DNA of 64,000 nucleotides from Humulus lupulus (taxonomy: Eukaryota; Streptophyta; Magnoliopsida; Rosales; Cannabaceae): NCBI RefSeq assembly GCF_963169125.1, contig NC_084802.1, positions 38,338,607-38,402,606 of the forward strand, read 5' to 3'. The notes beneath the pieces were generated by a model that saw nothing but the letters and a program-made list of their open reading frames with translations, was not told the DNA's origin and did not search any database. The translations under genes were made by a program, and so were the position numbers. Positions 49,810 to 60,396 of the stretch are shown piece by piece (positions within the stretch are counted from its first letter, which is position 1; each line of letters begins with the position of its first letter).

Positions 49810-50420
49810 TGTTGACCCTAATTTTGGCCAACTGACACGGAGTCAAATATGCTTGATGTGGACAAATACGTTGAAATGAATGTGATGACAAAAATAATAA
49901 AACACACAGGAATTTATAGTGGTTCGGCCCTAGAATCTGGTAGTGACCTACGTCCACTTGATCTTTTATTGATATAGGATTCAAAGGAGTGATCAAAGAA
50001 CTAGGGTTCAATGAGTTTCACAAACCTCTGAAGAACAAAAGAATATATTGAAAGTGATAGTTCAAATACACTCGTAAAACTCTAATCCCCAATTATTCGA
50101 AAAGCCAAAAGTCCTTTCCTTGAGCTATCTTTCTCTATTTATAGGCTCAAGGGGGATTACATTAATTTGTTACAGATATTCTTTCCTAAATAATCAGATA
50201 CTCAGGAAATCATGGGAGACAATCTCGGGATTGACTAAGATCTTTATAAAATTATCGTGAGACACGCGGAATGTGCGACCATATTGGTCGCAGGTAAACC
50301 TCAACCGCCTTTTGCTCGCAATATCTTTACTGATCGATACCCTAGCAGAATTCCGCCAGGTGTCAGCCACGTATCCAGAAATCACTTGCCACATCATCCG
50401 TGCCTGTTTTTTGGATAACA
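49810..50420 (-). repeat. LTR of element K
   Basis: 611 bp, plus-strand ends TGTTGACCCTA and TTTGGATAACA. Shares TTTATAGTGGTTC and the termini with the J LTR but is clearly diverged and lacks the minisatellite. TATA box complement CTATTTATA at 50136-50144. Confidence 0.88.
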
Positions 50421-50433
50421 TTTGCCCCCCAAG
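50421..50433 (-). other. 3' polypurine tract of element K
   Basis: The reverse complement reads ACTTGGGGGGCAAA directly before the LTR. Its core ACTTGGGGGGCA recurs at 54244-54255. Confidence 0.85.
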
Positions 50434-51285
50434 TTTATTTATTACGAGCAATAAATAAACTTTTGAGGAAACGACCCTTCGGTTACCCCACCAGACCTGT
50501 CAGAACAATTCGTGCAATCTTGGAAAAAGCAACCTACCCTTGTCTAATCACGGCTTTTCGCTTCCCAAGTAACCTTTCGATAACTATCACCCTTCCCCAT
50601 GCTTCAAAAAAGGGGAAACTGATGATTACTTCCTTTTAATACTACGGACAAAAATATATATATATAGTCTCTTCAAAGTCTCCTTTTTATTTTTACGCAA
50701 GCCATCACTCTTTCAAGAAACCCTAACATCAGAGCCCCCGTCTTCCTCTGGAGACTGTCCTTCGGCATTTCAAGATTTAGTCCGTGCGTTCTTTGACGCC
50801 CGAAAAATTTGTCAAATCTCCACGATCTTTATCCTGGTAAGTTTATGGACTTTTATGCTTTATATTTTTTACCGTGCATGCTTCTGTAGACTGACTATTG
50901 GGTTCATTTGTTTCTGGGTTGAGATGCATGTCAGTAGGGGGTTTAATGAGTGATACTGTATTGAATGATATTTCTCTGCCATTAAGGAGTTACGAGTTAA
51001 TTTGATAGTTGAGATCACAACTTTAGGACGTAAAACCGAAGTAAAAATTCGATTTTTGTGCTAGCTGAAAAACCAAGTTTTTCTCGCCCTAAAAGGAGTT
51101 GAAAAAGCTTTTTCAAAAGACTTTTTGCTTTCACTTTTGATCTATTTCTCAAACTGTTCGTGCGAAAAATTTAGTTTTTTGTTAGAATGTTGTTGTATAA
51201 AAGCTTAACTTTTATACTCGACCAGCGTTATTCTAAAAAACTTTCAAAATTCTTCATCCTCACTTCCCCATTCTTCTGTTCACAG
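50434..51285 (+). other. promoter, leader and first intron of antisense ORF in K
   Basis: TATATATATATAG at about 50654-50667 is a TATA candidate for plus-strand transcription. A donor CTG/GTAAGTTT lies at 50837 and an acceptor CTGTTCACAG at 51285, giving a 449 bp leader intron just before ATG 51292. No ORF is convincing between them. Confidence 0.5.
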
Positions 51286-53897
51286 ATTTTAATGCCAGAT
51301 TTGTGGGGAGGTGAGCGGCCCATCGACGGCGATCTTCTTGCCGAGCTGCTTGAAGGCGAAGAGCAACCGACCGACCGAGTTCACGACCTCATCCATCACC
51401 ACCTCAAATGGCCTGCTTTAAGTATCTAGGCAAGAAAAGACCTGACTCTGAAAACAGTCCAAATTCTCCTGCCCAGCATGATTCACAGGCTAGGGTTCCC
51501 TTGACCAGTGGTCGAGAGAATGCTGCCCTAGACCCTCGTATCCAAGTCAGGGCCCGACCTCGGCATCAAAACCTTCCAGATGTCGAGTGGTATCTCTCCC
51601 CTACCAGCCAAGTGACTCCCCGGATGCTTTCCAATTATCACAGGAAGTATCCTCTTACAGGGGTTAACCTCACAATCCCTGCTGCTGACCAAAGAGCTAA
51701 CCTGCTAGGGGGTGTCTATAACGCTTGGTCCAGGTACCACATAGAGGCGGGGGCTATCCTCCCTCTACATCCTTTCTATCAGGGGGTGGCCAACTATTTC
51801 GGTGTCTCCCCCTTTCAAATTACTCCAAACGGATATAGAATGTTGGCCGCACTCTATATCCTCTACAAACTCAAAAAATGGCCAAAACCTACCCCTCATG
51901 AGGTCAACTTTCTCTTCGATCTTAAGTCCAACCCTCAACAATACGGGACAGGCTTCTTCCACCTTTGTCACTAGGAAACTAACTGGACGTTCCTGAGTGA
52001 CACTACTCACATTTCCAACGTGGGGCAGTACAATAGAGAGTACTTCCTCACACCAGATATGACTACGAACAACTTGGCCTTCACTCGAGGAGGTAAATGC
52101 TTCTTTCGAAGGTCGCTACTTTTCCTTAATAAATTCTCCTGCATTTCTCTAAAGTATACTATGCCTTTCAGGACAATGGTTACGCCCGAACCCAACACCA
52201 GACATGGTGTTGAGGTCCAACGCACTGGCCAGGATGGCAGACGGAGAAAAAAGCGTTAAGTCCCTGGTCACTGATGAAAATCTAAGGTCATTTGGCCTCC
52301 TGGCTCCTCGCCATGAAACAAAAGGACCCGTGGTGGCAGATGCCACGGCTGAGGGGGATCCCGAGAAGCAACCCCCGGTGTCTCCTCCCCGTAGGAGGCC
52401 AACGGGGGTTACGATCAGGGAACCCACTAGTGCCCCTTCAACAGAGAGGCCTTCTGCGCCCCAAGGCAAGGGGAAACGAAAGGCAACAGAGTCTGTTATA
52501 GACCTGGATGAATCTTCCGACGAAAATGGTATTGTTATCTTGCTTTTAAATAGCTTGCCAATTCCATGTCATTTGTTTGACAGGGACGGAAATTTTACGT
52601 ATACTCCAAATCTAGGGCCAGACTTCTTCGTGCCAGATAGTGAGTGTATGACTAATAGAGTTAGTAGTATAGCGACCAGTAGTTGTAGCTCGGGTATTAA
52701 ACTTTGTGACCTCTTTTCTGTTTTGCCATGAATTTTCATCCGCCTTTATCTTACTATATGCATATTTTTCTTTATACACAGAGATGGCTACTCCCAACGT
52801 TTTCGATCTGTATCAGGATCATGAGGAAGAAGAAGTTCCCCTGGTTCGACGGAAAACATCCAGGAGGCACAATGGCGAATCAAGCCAAGGACCCCCGGCC
52901 AAGAAGGGTCGAACAGATGATCCTTCCAAGGATGTGCCTACTGGAAAAGCTTCTGCCCAGTCTTCTGCTCCTGCTAAGAAGGAGGCTGCCCCTGCTGCCA
53001 ACCCTCCGCTTGCGGCCCGAAGGGAGCACACCCCGCAAGCAGAGCTTCCTAGGACCAAGCTCTCGAACCGCTCCCTGCGATCAGCTAAAGATCGCCTTGC
53101 TCATATCTTAAAGAACGACCGTTGCAGGGAGGTAATGGTTGAAGCTGAGAGTATGGGGGTTGACTAGATGCTCAACATGGCTCTTAATGAAGTGGCCAGT
53201 GTAAGTATTTTTCCTCTTGGATTTTGCTTCTCCGTTTTGTAGTATAGTCTAACTTTTATTTCCTTGACTGCAGGCCATGCTGACAATAACTGCCGCTCGC
53301 ACCTGAGCCTTGGCTACCATCGAACAGGCTCGGGCAAAGGCTGTCGAGGAGTTCCAGGTGAAATCCATCAAGGAGCTTCAGGCTGCAGAGGCCAAGCACG
53401 CTGGGGAGTTGGAGGTGGTCACCCAGCAGAAGGATGCTGTGGTGGCAAAGCTGGCGGAGGCTGAAGCTTCTTAGGCAGCTTTGAAGAAGCAGAAGGATGA
53501 CTTCCAGGAGTCTAGTCGGATCCAATATCATGAAGTCAAGAGGCTTAAGGAGGAGCTCCTTGCTAATGACAAGACCATAGCTGTTTTTGAGAGCCAAGTG
53601 GAGCAGCTGAAGCTTACCAATGCCAAAGATCTGGAGAGGTACAAGAATGCGACACTTTGGTGTTTCTATGACTTTTGGAAACACAACCAGGGTGCCAACT
53701 TTAACTACCTTCCAGAGGATGTCAGGAACGCTGAGCTGGCCCACTTCACTGCTCGATTGGCTGCAGAAGAAGAAAGAGCAAGGGTCCCTGCTTCCCCAAG
53801 CGTCCAGCTGGCTGCTAGCGTAGAGGAAGGAGGAGTTGTTGAGGATGCGGCCAATCAGACTGTTGAGCAAGACCTTCCTGCTCCTACTGCTCCTTAA
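51286..53897 (+). pseudogene. antisense ORF of element K, multi-exon
   Basis: Homologous to the antisense ORF of J. ATG 51292, a frameshift near 51410, then the core domain (GAILPLHPFYQGVANYFGV, LAALYILYKLKKW) to 52092. Introns with GT...AG ends are 52093-52171, 52640-52781 and 53211-53273. The region 52529-52583 has splice-like ends but is probably exonic. A Pro/Ser/Lys-rich linker with KGKRKATESVIDLDESSDE resembles a nuclear-protein acidic stretch. The last exon is a long coiled coil (ELEVVTQQKDAVVAKLAEAE) with C-terminal YDFWKHNQGANFNYLPED. In-frame stops at 51972, 53165, 53305 and 53472 show decay. It is convergent with the pol of K. It may be an ancient captured host gene; function is unknown. 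Confidence 0.7.
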
Positions 53898-54587
53898 ACT
53901 TATTCTCTTTTTATTTTTCTTCAATTACACGACCAACGGGTCGTGATGTAAAGACTGAATTTTTATTTTTAAATTTGCTACACGGGCAGCAAACTTTTCA
54001 TTTTACTTTAAATAATTACATCCAAGCAGTGATGCTTGCGGTGTAAAATAATTCCTTATGATATTATAATATTTCTTTTTATTATAACATCTGTTCGCAT
54101 GACCGAACTTATCATAGTACTTTGGCTTGATTTAACAAAATACAAATTTTGAAAAATACTTTAAGTACCGTAGCATGATTTCACTCATTTTGTTTATGTG
54201 TTTACATACCTTTTGGTATGCTTTGCTATCGATGTACCTTATATGCCCCCCAAGTGATCGAGGAGCTTTAGGTCCTTGGTCACTTGCCTTGACCACGACC
54301 TGTGCGAACATTACTGCTCGGTAGGAAACGTAACACTTATAATACAGCAAAACAACACACGTAATGAACAAATACTTGTAAAAATAAATTTACAAAGGTT
54401 GGCAAGAATGACTGGCTGCGCACAGTCCCTTATAATCTCGTATTAAAAATGGACTAAACATGTCTTTACGAGTGATCTTAGAAAGATCTTACACTTATAA
54501 GCGATTAGCCATACAACGTGGCTAACCCTTTTTCGAAACTTGTAAAAAGTAAAAATTAATACAAGCCAGTTCTTTAAAAAGGACTGT
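53898..54587. other. convergent 3' region between antisense ORF and integrase
   Basis: AT-rich, no ORF. A 12 bp copy of K's polypurine core lies at 54244-54255 (complement ACTTGGGGGGCA), overlapping a hairpin CAAGTGA...TCACTTG at 54251-54286. The hairpin recurs in the related copy at 59946-59981. Confidence 0.6.
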
Positions 54588-55760
54588 TTATTGGTAGTAC
54601 TTGCGCAGGTGTTCATCGTTCCAATAGCGTGGAACGAGATCTCCATTTAAGCGTGCAAGCTTGTAGGTGCCTGGATGAAGGACTTCTTCAATCTGGTATG
54701 GTGCTTCCCAGTTTGGTCCGAGCACTCCAGCAGTGGGGTCGCAGATATTTAAGAAAACTCGTCGTAGCACTAGGTCATCGACGTTGAATTTCCTTTCTTT
54801 CACTTTTGAGTTAAAATACTAGGCGACCTTTTGCTGGTACGCAGCAACTCGGAGTTGAGCTCTTTCTTGTTTCTCTTCAATTGAGTCTAGGGACTCCATC
54901 ATTAATTGGCTATTCTGGTCCTGGTCGTATGTAATACGTCATTGTGAGGGGGGATCTAACTCGACAGGTAACATAGCTTCATACTTGTATGCTAAGGAAA
55001 ACGGGGTGTGACCTGTCGCTGTTCAATAAGAAGTTCTATACGAATAGAGTACTTCAGGCAGCTGTTCTGGCCATGCTCCTTTAGCGTCTTCAAGTCTTTT
55101 CTTTAGGGTGTCCTTAAGCGTTTTATTCACTGCTTCAACTTGCCCGCTTGCTTGTGGATGTGCAACTGAAGAAAAGCTTTTGACGATTCCATGTCTTTCG
55201 CAGAAGTCTGTGAATAAGTCACTGTCAAATTGGGTGCCGTTGTCTGAGACAATTTTTCGAGGCAAACCATATCGACAAACAATGTTCTTGATGACAAAGT
55301 CAAGAACTTTCTTGGTCGTTATGGTAGCGAGTGGCTCAGCTTCGGTCCATTTGGTGAAGTAGTCGACTGCTACGACTGCGTACTTCACTCCGCCTTTTCC
55401 CGTTGGCAGGGATCCAATCAAGTCTATACCCCATACTGCGAAAGGCCAAGGACTCTGCATCTGTTTTAACTCGTTGGGAGCTACGCGCGGGATCTTGGAA
55501 AATCTCAGACACTTGCCGCATTTTCGCACAAACTCCATTGAGTCTTCGTTCATAGTTGGCCAGAAATAGCCCTGCCTCAGAATCTTTTTCGCCAAACTTT
55601 GCCCCCCAGCGTGATCTCCGCAGAAGCCTTCATGTACTTCCCTCATCAGCTCCTTAGCATTTTCTGGTGTAATACATCTGAGCAGTGGCATGGAATATCC
55701 TCTTCGGTATAGAACACCATCGACCAGTATATACCTAGCAGCCTACCTTTGAAGAGTTCT
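54588..55760 (-). pseudogene. pol: integrase of element K
   Basis: ORF 55691-55023 carries the zinc region (HEGFCGDHAGG ... CGKCLRFS) and the full catalytic set: Asp in WGIDLIGSLP, Asp in IVSDNGTQF, Glu in GQVEAVN. A stop at 55023 and others near 54950 and 54820 split the C-terminus, which resumes as VKERKFNVDDLVLRRV and GTYKLARLNG and ends HLRKYYQ at 54588. It lacks a chromodomain, as expected for the Tat/Athila branch. A frameshift separates it from the RNase H region near 55690-55760. The protein would insert the DNA copy into the genome. Confidence 0.87.
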
Positions 55761-55939
55761 AGCTTTGTTTCTATCTGCCGGTAGTACACCATTTGTAAGA
55801 TATTCCAAGTAAGGCGCCATCCATGTGTCCCCCATCTAGATTTCCATATTAGTCTCATCAGCCTGTATGCTTGGCGCGCATAATCTTTCTACTGGCACAA
55901 TATTCAAAGTGTCAGTGTCTTTCGCGCTCACGAATTTGG

Positions 55940-56323
55940 CTAAGGCATCTGCGTTTGAATTCTGATCCCGAGGTATTTGCTGGAGGGTATACTTCTTGAA
56001 CTGAGCCAACAGATATCTAGTTTTGTTATGTAGGCCACCATTTTGAGGCCTCGTGCTTGATATTCCCCTAGAAATTGATTCACTACCAGCTGTGAATCAC
56101 TGTAAATATCCAGCACCTTTATACTCATGTCTTTTTCCATTCTTAATCCAGCGAGGAGTGCTTCGTATTCGGCTTCATTATTCGACGCTGTGAAATCGAA
56201 CCTAATGGCGCAGTGAAATCGATGCCCTTCTGGCGTTATCAAAATCACTCCCGCTCCCGCGTGAGATTCATTGGACGATCCATCCGTGAGTAACTTCCAC
56301 GAAGGAGCTTCATCTTCGCGCAC
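55940..56323 (-). pseudogene. pol: second (archaeal-type) RNase H of element K
   Basis: The frame differs from the RT ORF and overlaps it by 14 bases. It has LTDGSSNESHAGAGV with the first catalytic Asp, NNEAEYEALLAGL with the Glu, and YSDSQLVVNQFLGEYQA with the next Asp. Possession of this extra RNase H next to a degenerate first one is a hallmark of the Tat lineage. The reading is lost at the C-terminus near 55940, where a frameshift is likely. Confidence 0.85.
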
Positions 56324-57710
56324 TAGGCTTTTCGCACTGCTCGTTGTCTGGGAGCTCAGTGAACTCTACAATAAGATCAGCCAAGACTTGTCCCTTTGCT
56401 GCTGCTCGTGGTGAATATGTAATATCGAACTGCCCTAGTTTGACTGCCCATTTTAATAAACTCCCAGCCGCTTCTGGTTTTTGGAGGACTTTCCGAAGGG
56501 GCTGGTCAGTTAAGACTGTAATGGGATGGGCTTGGAAGTAAGGACGTAGCTTCCTTAAGGCCAAGATTAAACAATAAGCTAACCTGTCGATGGGAGGATA
56601 TCTAAGCTCTGCTCCAATTAGCCTCTTGCTTACATAGTAAACCACCTTTTGTACGCCTTCTTCCTCTCGTACTAGTACCGTAGTAGCAGCAACTTTGGTG
56701 ATCACCAGGTAGATGAACAAAGTTTCTCCTTCGATAGGCTTTGATAAAATAGGAGGCTGTGCCATATGGGCCTTTAAGGATTGGAAAGCCTGCTCGCAGT
56801 CTCCTTTCCATTCGAACTTCTTGTTGCCTCTAAGTAGATTGAAGAAAGGGACACATTTATCCGTCGACTTGGAAATGAATCTACTTAGGGCGGCGATTCT
56901 TCTAGTTAAACTTTGTACATCCTTGATCTTCTTTGGAGATTTCATGTCGATCAGTGCTTTTATCTTGTCGGGGTTGGCCTCGATTCCTCTTGAATTAACG
57001 ATGAACCCCAAAAATTTCCCTGATCCAACTCCGTAGGAACATTTGAGAGGATTTAGTTTCATCTGGTACTTGTTCAATACATCGAAACACTCTTGTAAAT
57101 CCTTCACATGTCCTTCTGCTTTTTTCGACTTTACCAGCATGTCATCCACGTACACCTCCATGTTTACTCCGATCAACTCCTTAAACATGTGGTTAACCAA
57201 TCGCTGGTAAGTCACACCTGCGTTTTTCAGTCCGAAGGGCATCACTTTATAACAGTATAATCCCGTATCGGTCTGAAAGTTGGTGTGATCCTCGTCAGGG
57301 GGATGCATACTAATCTGATTGTAACCTGAGTATGCATCCATGAAGGAGAGGATCTCATGTCCTGCAGTTGCATCGACCAGTTGGTCAATCCTTGGGAGTG
57401 GGAAGCAATCCTTTGGGCAGGCTTTATTGAGGTCTGTGAAATCCACACAGGTTTTCCATTTGCCGTTAGGCTTGGGAACCAACACTGGATTAGAGACCCA
57501 TGATGGATAAAACACCACCCTGATGAACCCATTCTCCTTTAATCTTTTAACTTCTTCTTTTAAGGCTCTTGACTGATCCTTATCGAGCAGCCTTCTTTTC
57601 TGTTGCACGGGTGGAAACTCTTGTCTATGTTCAGGACATGGCTGATAACTGCAGGATCTATCCCAACCATGTCTTTGTGCGACTAGGCAAAGACTTACTA
57701 GTTCTTCCAC
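56310..57710 (-). CDS. pol: reverse transcriptase and first RNase H of element K
   Basis: Intact 466-codon ORF within the pol of K. RT motifs: CVDFTDLNKACPKDCFPLPRI, MDAYSGYNQI, YCYKVMPFGLKNAGVTYQRL and the catalytic YVDDMLVKS. The RNase H part (YYVSKRLIGAELRYPPIDRLA, VLTDQPLRKVLQKPEAAG) lacks obvious early catalytic residues, as usual in Tat elements. The ORF start at 57710 is not a natural start; pol continues upstream through stops near 57780-57886. This is the best-kept enzyme of the element. Confidence 0.88.
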   Translation of the reverse strand: MEELVSLCLVAQRHGWDRSCSYQPCPEHRQEFPPVQQKRRLLDKDQSRALKEEVKRLKENGFIRVVFYPSWVSNPVLVPKPNGKWKTCVDFTDLNKACPKDCFPLPRIDQLVDATAGHEILSFMDAYSGYNQISMHPPDEDHTNFQTDTGLYCYKVMPFGLKNAGVTYQRLVNHMFKELIGVNMEVYVDDMLVKSKKAEGHVKDLQECFDVLNKYQMKLNPLKCSYGVGSGKFLGFIVNSRGIEANPDKIKALIDMKSPKKIKDVQSLTRRIAALSRFISKSTDKCVPFFNLLRGNKKFEWKGDCEQAFQSLKAHMAQPPILSKPIEGETLFIYLVITKVAATTVLVREEEGVQKVVYYVSKRLIGAELRYPPIDRLAYCLILALRKLRPYFQAHPITVLTDQPLRKVLQKPEAAGSLLKWAVKLGQFDITYSPRAAAKGQVLADLIVEFTELPDNEQCEKPSARR

Positions 57711-57886
57711 AAAAATTCCACCAGTGCATACTTTGTGGTTGGCTCTAAGTTTTTCTTGACCTTCACAACTCTGGTCGGGTCTTTTTCGTCAAGTTAGACC
57801 TCTTCCAGGTTCTTGACGGGTCCAACATTTTCCTCAAAATCCCCAAAGAGAGGATCTAAATCTTTATCCTCACTTTGGGCAACACC

Positions 57887-58500
57887 CTATTTGGTGACTT
57901 CATCACCGGATTGGGCTTGTGTATCAATAGCCATCTGCAACCTATCTGGGGGAGTGCTCTTTGACGTTCCCTTCTTCGCCTTCATGACTGAGGCGTTGTA
58001 GCACTCCCTGGCTTCCTTCTGATTTCCCAACACGTGTCCTACCCCTGCGTCTGTCGGGAATTTTATGGCTAAGTGCCATACTGAGGTGATGGCTCGAAGA
58101 TCAACCAGTATAGGCCTTCCAATGACTGCATTGTATGCCGAGGGACAATCGACTACTATGAAAGTAGCGAGTAATGTGCTGGTAGTAGGCACTATACCTG
58201 CTGTCACTGGAAGTCTGATTGACCCCGCTAGGGCGAGTCCCTCACCAGAGAAGCAGTATATTGTTTGGTTGCAGGGCTCCAAGTCCTTAGTGGACAACTT
58301 CATGCGTTCCAGCGAAGATTTATACAGGATGTTCACTGAACTTCCTGTATCAACTAGCACTCTTTTCACCATCATGTTGGCCATTTGGATATCCACGACC
58401 AGCAGATCGGAATGTGGGAACCGGACATGCTAAGCATCGCTATCAGAGAAGGTTATTTCACCTTCTTCTGACCGAGCCTTTTTTGGCACGCGGTCCTCCA
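57887..58500 (-). pseudogene. pol: protease region of element K
   Basis: Upstream gag-pol linker ITFSDSDA (a stop follows) and FPHSDLLVVDIQMANMMV lead into the aspartic protease motif VLVDTGSSVNILY near 58360, then GLALAGSIRLPV and YNAVIGRP. The stop at 57887 precedes a linker to RT. K homology ends near 58552, where the inverted repeat begins, so gag of K is missing. Confidence 0.82.
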
Positions 58501-58552
58501 CAGTCATCATCTCGATGTCCTGGTTGTGGCGCAGAGTTCGAGGATCTCGTTC

Positions 58553-59146
58553 CCTGGTTCAGCTCCTCATTCTCGCGAATTAGTCCCTCATTCTTGCGAG
58601 CTAACCCCTTGTTCTCATGAGTTAGTCTGTCTAGCCGATCAGTCAGTGACTTGTTGGCTTGGGTTAGTTTGTCATTCCCATCAGCCAACCCCTTAAGAGA
58701 CTCCTCTTTCTCAGCCACAGTCTTCTCTGACCGTTCCAATTTGGATTGAAGAGCATCCACCTTAGCTTGAGCCTCCACTAGTTGATCATTTAAGACCTTG
58801 ATCAACTCCTTGTAGTCTACTGCTCAGTGCTGACCATGATAGACACTCATGACCATCTGTCATGCTCAGCACCGAGCACTAGACTACAAGGAGTTGATCA
58901 AGGTCTTAAATGATCAACTAGTGGAGGCTCAAGCTAAGGTGGATGCTCTTCAATCCAAGTTGGAGTGGTCAGAGAAGACTGTGGCTGAGAAAGAGGAGTC
59001 TCTTAAGGGGTTGGCTGATGGGAATGACAAACTAACCCAAGCCAACAAGTCATTGACTGATTGGCTAGACAGACTGACTTTTGAGAACGAGGGGTTAGCT
59101 CGCGAGAACGAGGGACTAATTCGCGAGAATGAGGAGCTGAAGCAGG
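58553..59146. repeat. inverted repeat, 287 bp arms, ~20 bp spacer
   Basis: 58553-58839 is the reverse complement of 58860-59146 with only about 15-20 mismatches. Both arms are the coiled-coil exon of the antisense ORF of J. A transcript from either strand would fold into a long hairpin. It marks the right junction of K. Confidence 0.92.
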
Positions 59147-59409
59147 AGATGGAAGCTGATCTGACTCGCCACGAGGAGATCTGCTTCAAATGTTTTTATC
59201 AGGTGTGGAAGCTAAACAAGCCTCTTAACCTCGAATTTCTCACCGAGGAGGTTAAGGCAGAGGAGCTTGCTAAATGTGAGGCCAGGGCTGCTGAGGAAGC
59301 AGCTAATCCTGCCGGCACCACATCTGCCTCCCCTACACTATCATTCCGACTGGAAGGAGCAGTTGATGCCGAGGAAGGGGTTGATCAACCTGCCAGAGAT
59401 GACCAGTGA
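58857..59409 (+). pseudogene. antisense ORF of element J, 3' part
   Basis: Open from 58849 to the stop at 59407-59409. The coiled coil (VEAQAKVDALQSKLEWSEK, LTQANKSLTDWLDRL, heptads of Asn/Glu/Leu) is followed by CFKCFYQVWKLNKPLNLEFL, matching CFYDFWKHNQGANFNYL in the K copy, and an Ala/Glu-rich end. It overlaps the truncated 5' part at 49619-49735 almost exactly, so the two are halves of one gene split by K. No stop occurs within this part. Confidence 0.78.
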
Positions 59410-60396
59410 CCCCTCATCCTACCAGAGAAGCCTCCGCCCGACCAGAGAAGTTGTCATCCTACCAGCTCTCTAGCATACTTTGTTTTGTATTTTGTTATAT
59501 ACTCTTGCTCGTATGATCGAGCTGTTTGGCATTTGTACTTTACTTTTTCTTGGCTAACTTGAAATATTCTAAGTCTTTTCAGACTTAAAACATTATAAGT
59601 TTTTTGTGAATAGCAAAGTCACTCTCATGTATGCCTTATATTTTCGCATGAGTACTTAGTTTTCTAACTTAGAAATTCTAAACATTTCATAAGTCCATAC
59701 TAAGTATACTTTCTCACACTCTTATTGCTCTAACATTTTATGAGCATAACGTTTATTGTCACATGAATATTTGCTTCTAACTTAAAATTTAAAAAATTCC
59801 AAGTTACTTAATCTTTGTCAAACAAGTTAGATTAATGGCCTTTTTGGACTTCAAAAATTTACAAGTCAGCCTAAAAACAGATATCTTAACTCGTGCTCTT
59901 ATTGCCTGTGTTAAATTATATACCGATATACCCTATGTGCCCCTCAAGTGATTGAGGATTGAGAGATCCTTAGTCACTTGCTACTTGACCGAATCTGTTC
60001 GAGCAGTTTATCACTCGTGAAACACATAGAATATATGGAAAATATTTGAGCAGTTGAACACTGCTTGAATGTATCGACCAATTGAACACTGTCCGATTTT
60101 ATCGACCAGTTGAACATTGTTCGGATAATTAACACACATGCACATTTGTAGCAAGAATCGACCACGCTGCGCGTAGTCTCTTTTATTACTCGTAAATTAA
60201 AAAGGACAAAATGTGTCTAATAACGAGTCTTAAACAACAAAATTGTTCAAAAATAGATGGCTGGTCAGCAAATAACCAGCTCATAATCCAAATTTAAATA
60301 ACAAGTTACACAACTTGAAATTAAACTACCACTCTGAAAGCGGTATTTAGAAATAATATATTCATAGACGCTTGCCGCTCAAGTGGCTCCTTGATC
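59410..60396. other. 3' flank of the J antisense ORF
   Basis: AT-rich, no ORF. Homologous to 53898-54587, including the hairpin CAAGTGA...TCACTTG (59946-59981) preceded by TGCCCCTCAAGT, a one-base variant of the polypurine-like core. Directly beyond it gag of J begins, so no pol lies between. Confidence 0.65.

Larger units (their letters stand above)
49790..58552 (-). mobile_element. Tat-like Gypsy element K, single LTR, gag lost
   Basis: A single 611 bp LTR (49810-50420) has a primer-binding site on its left and a polypurine tract on its right. The minus-strand order from the right is protease (58500-57887), RT (57710-56310), RNase H domains, integrase (about 55760-54588), then an antisense ORF (51286-53897) and the polypurine tract. 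Gag and a second LTR are absent. K interrupts the antisense ORF of J. The arrangement is that expected from a one-LTR circle opened in gag, or from a tandem array with deletion. Confidence 0.7.

Noticed and set aside
52529..52583. Possible further intron in the K antisense ORF
   Set aside because: Splicing it would bring an in-frame stop soon after, while leaving it gives sensible coding sequence (TPNLGPDFFVPDS).
47687..53897. Plus-strand ORFs as ordinary host genes
   Set aside because: Both copies lie between an LTR polypurine tract and the opposite-strand pol of Tat-like elements, and the layout repeats in J and K. They belong to the elements.
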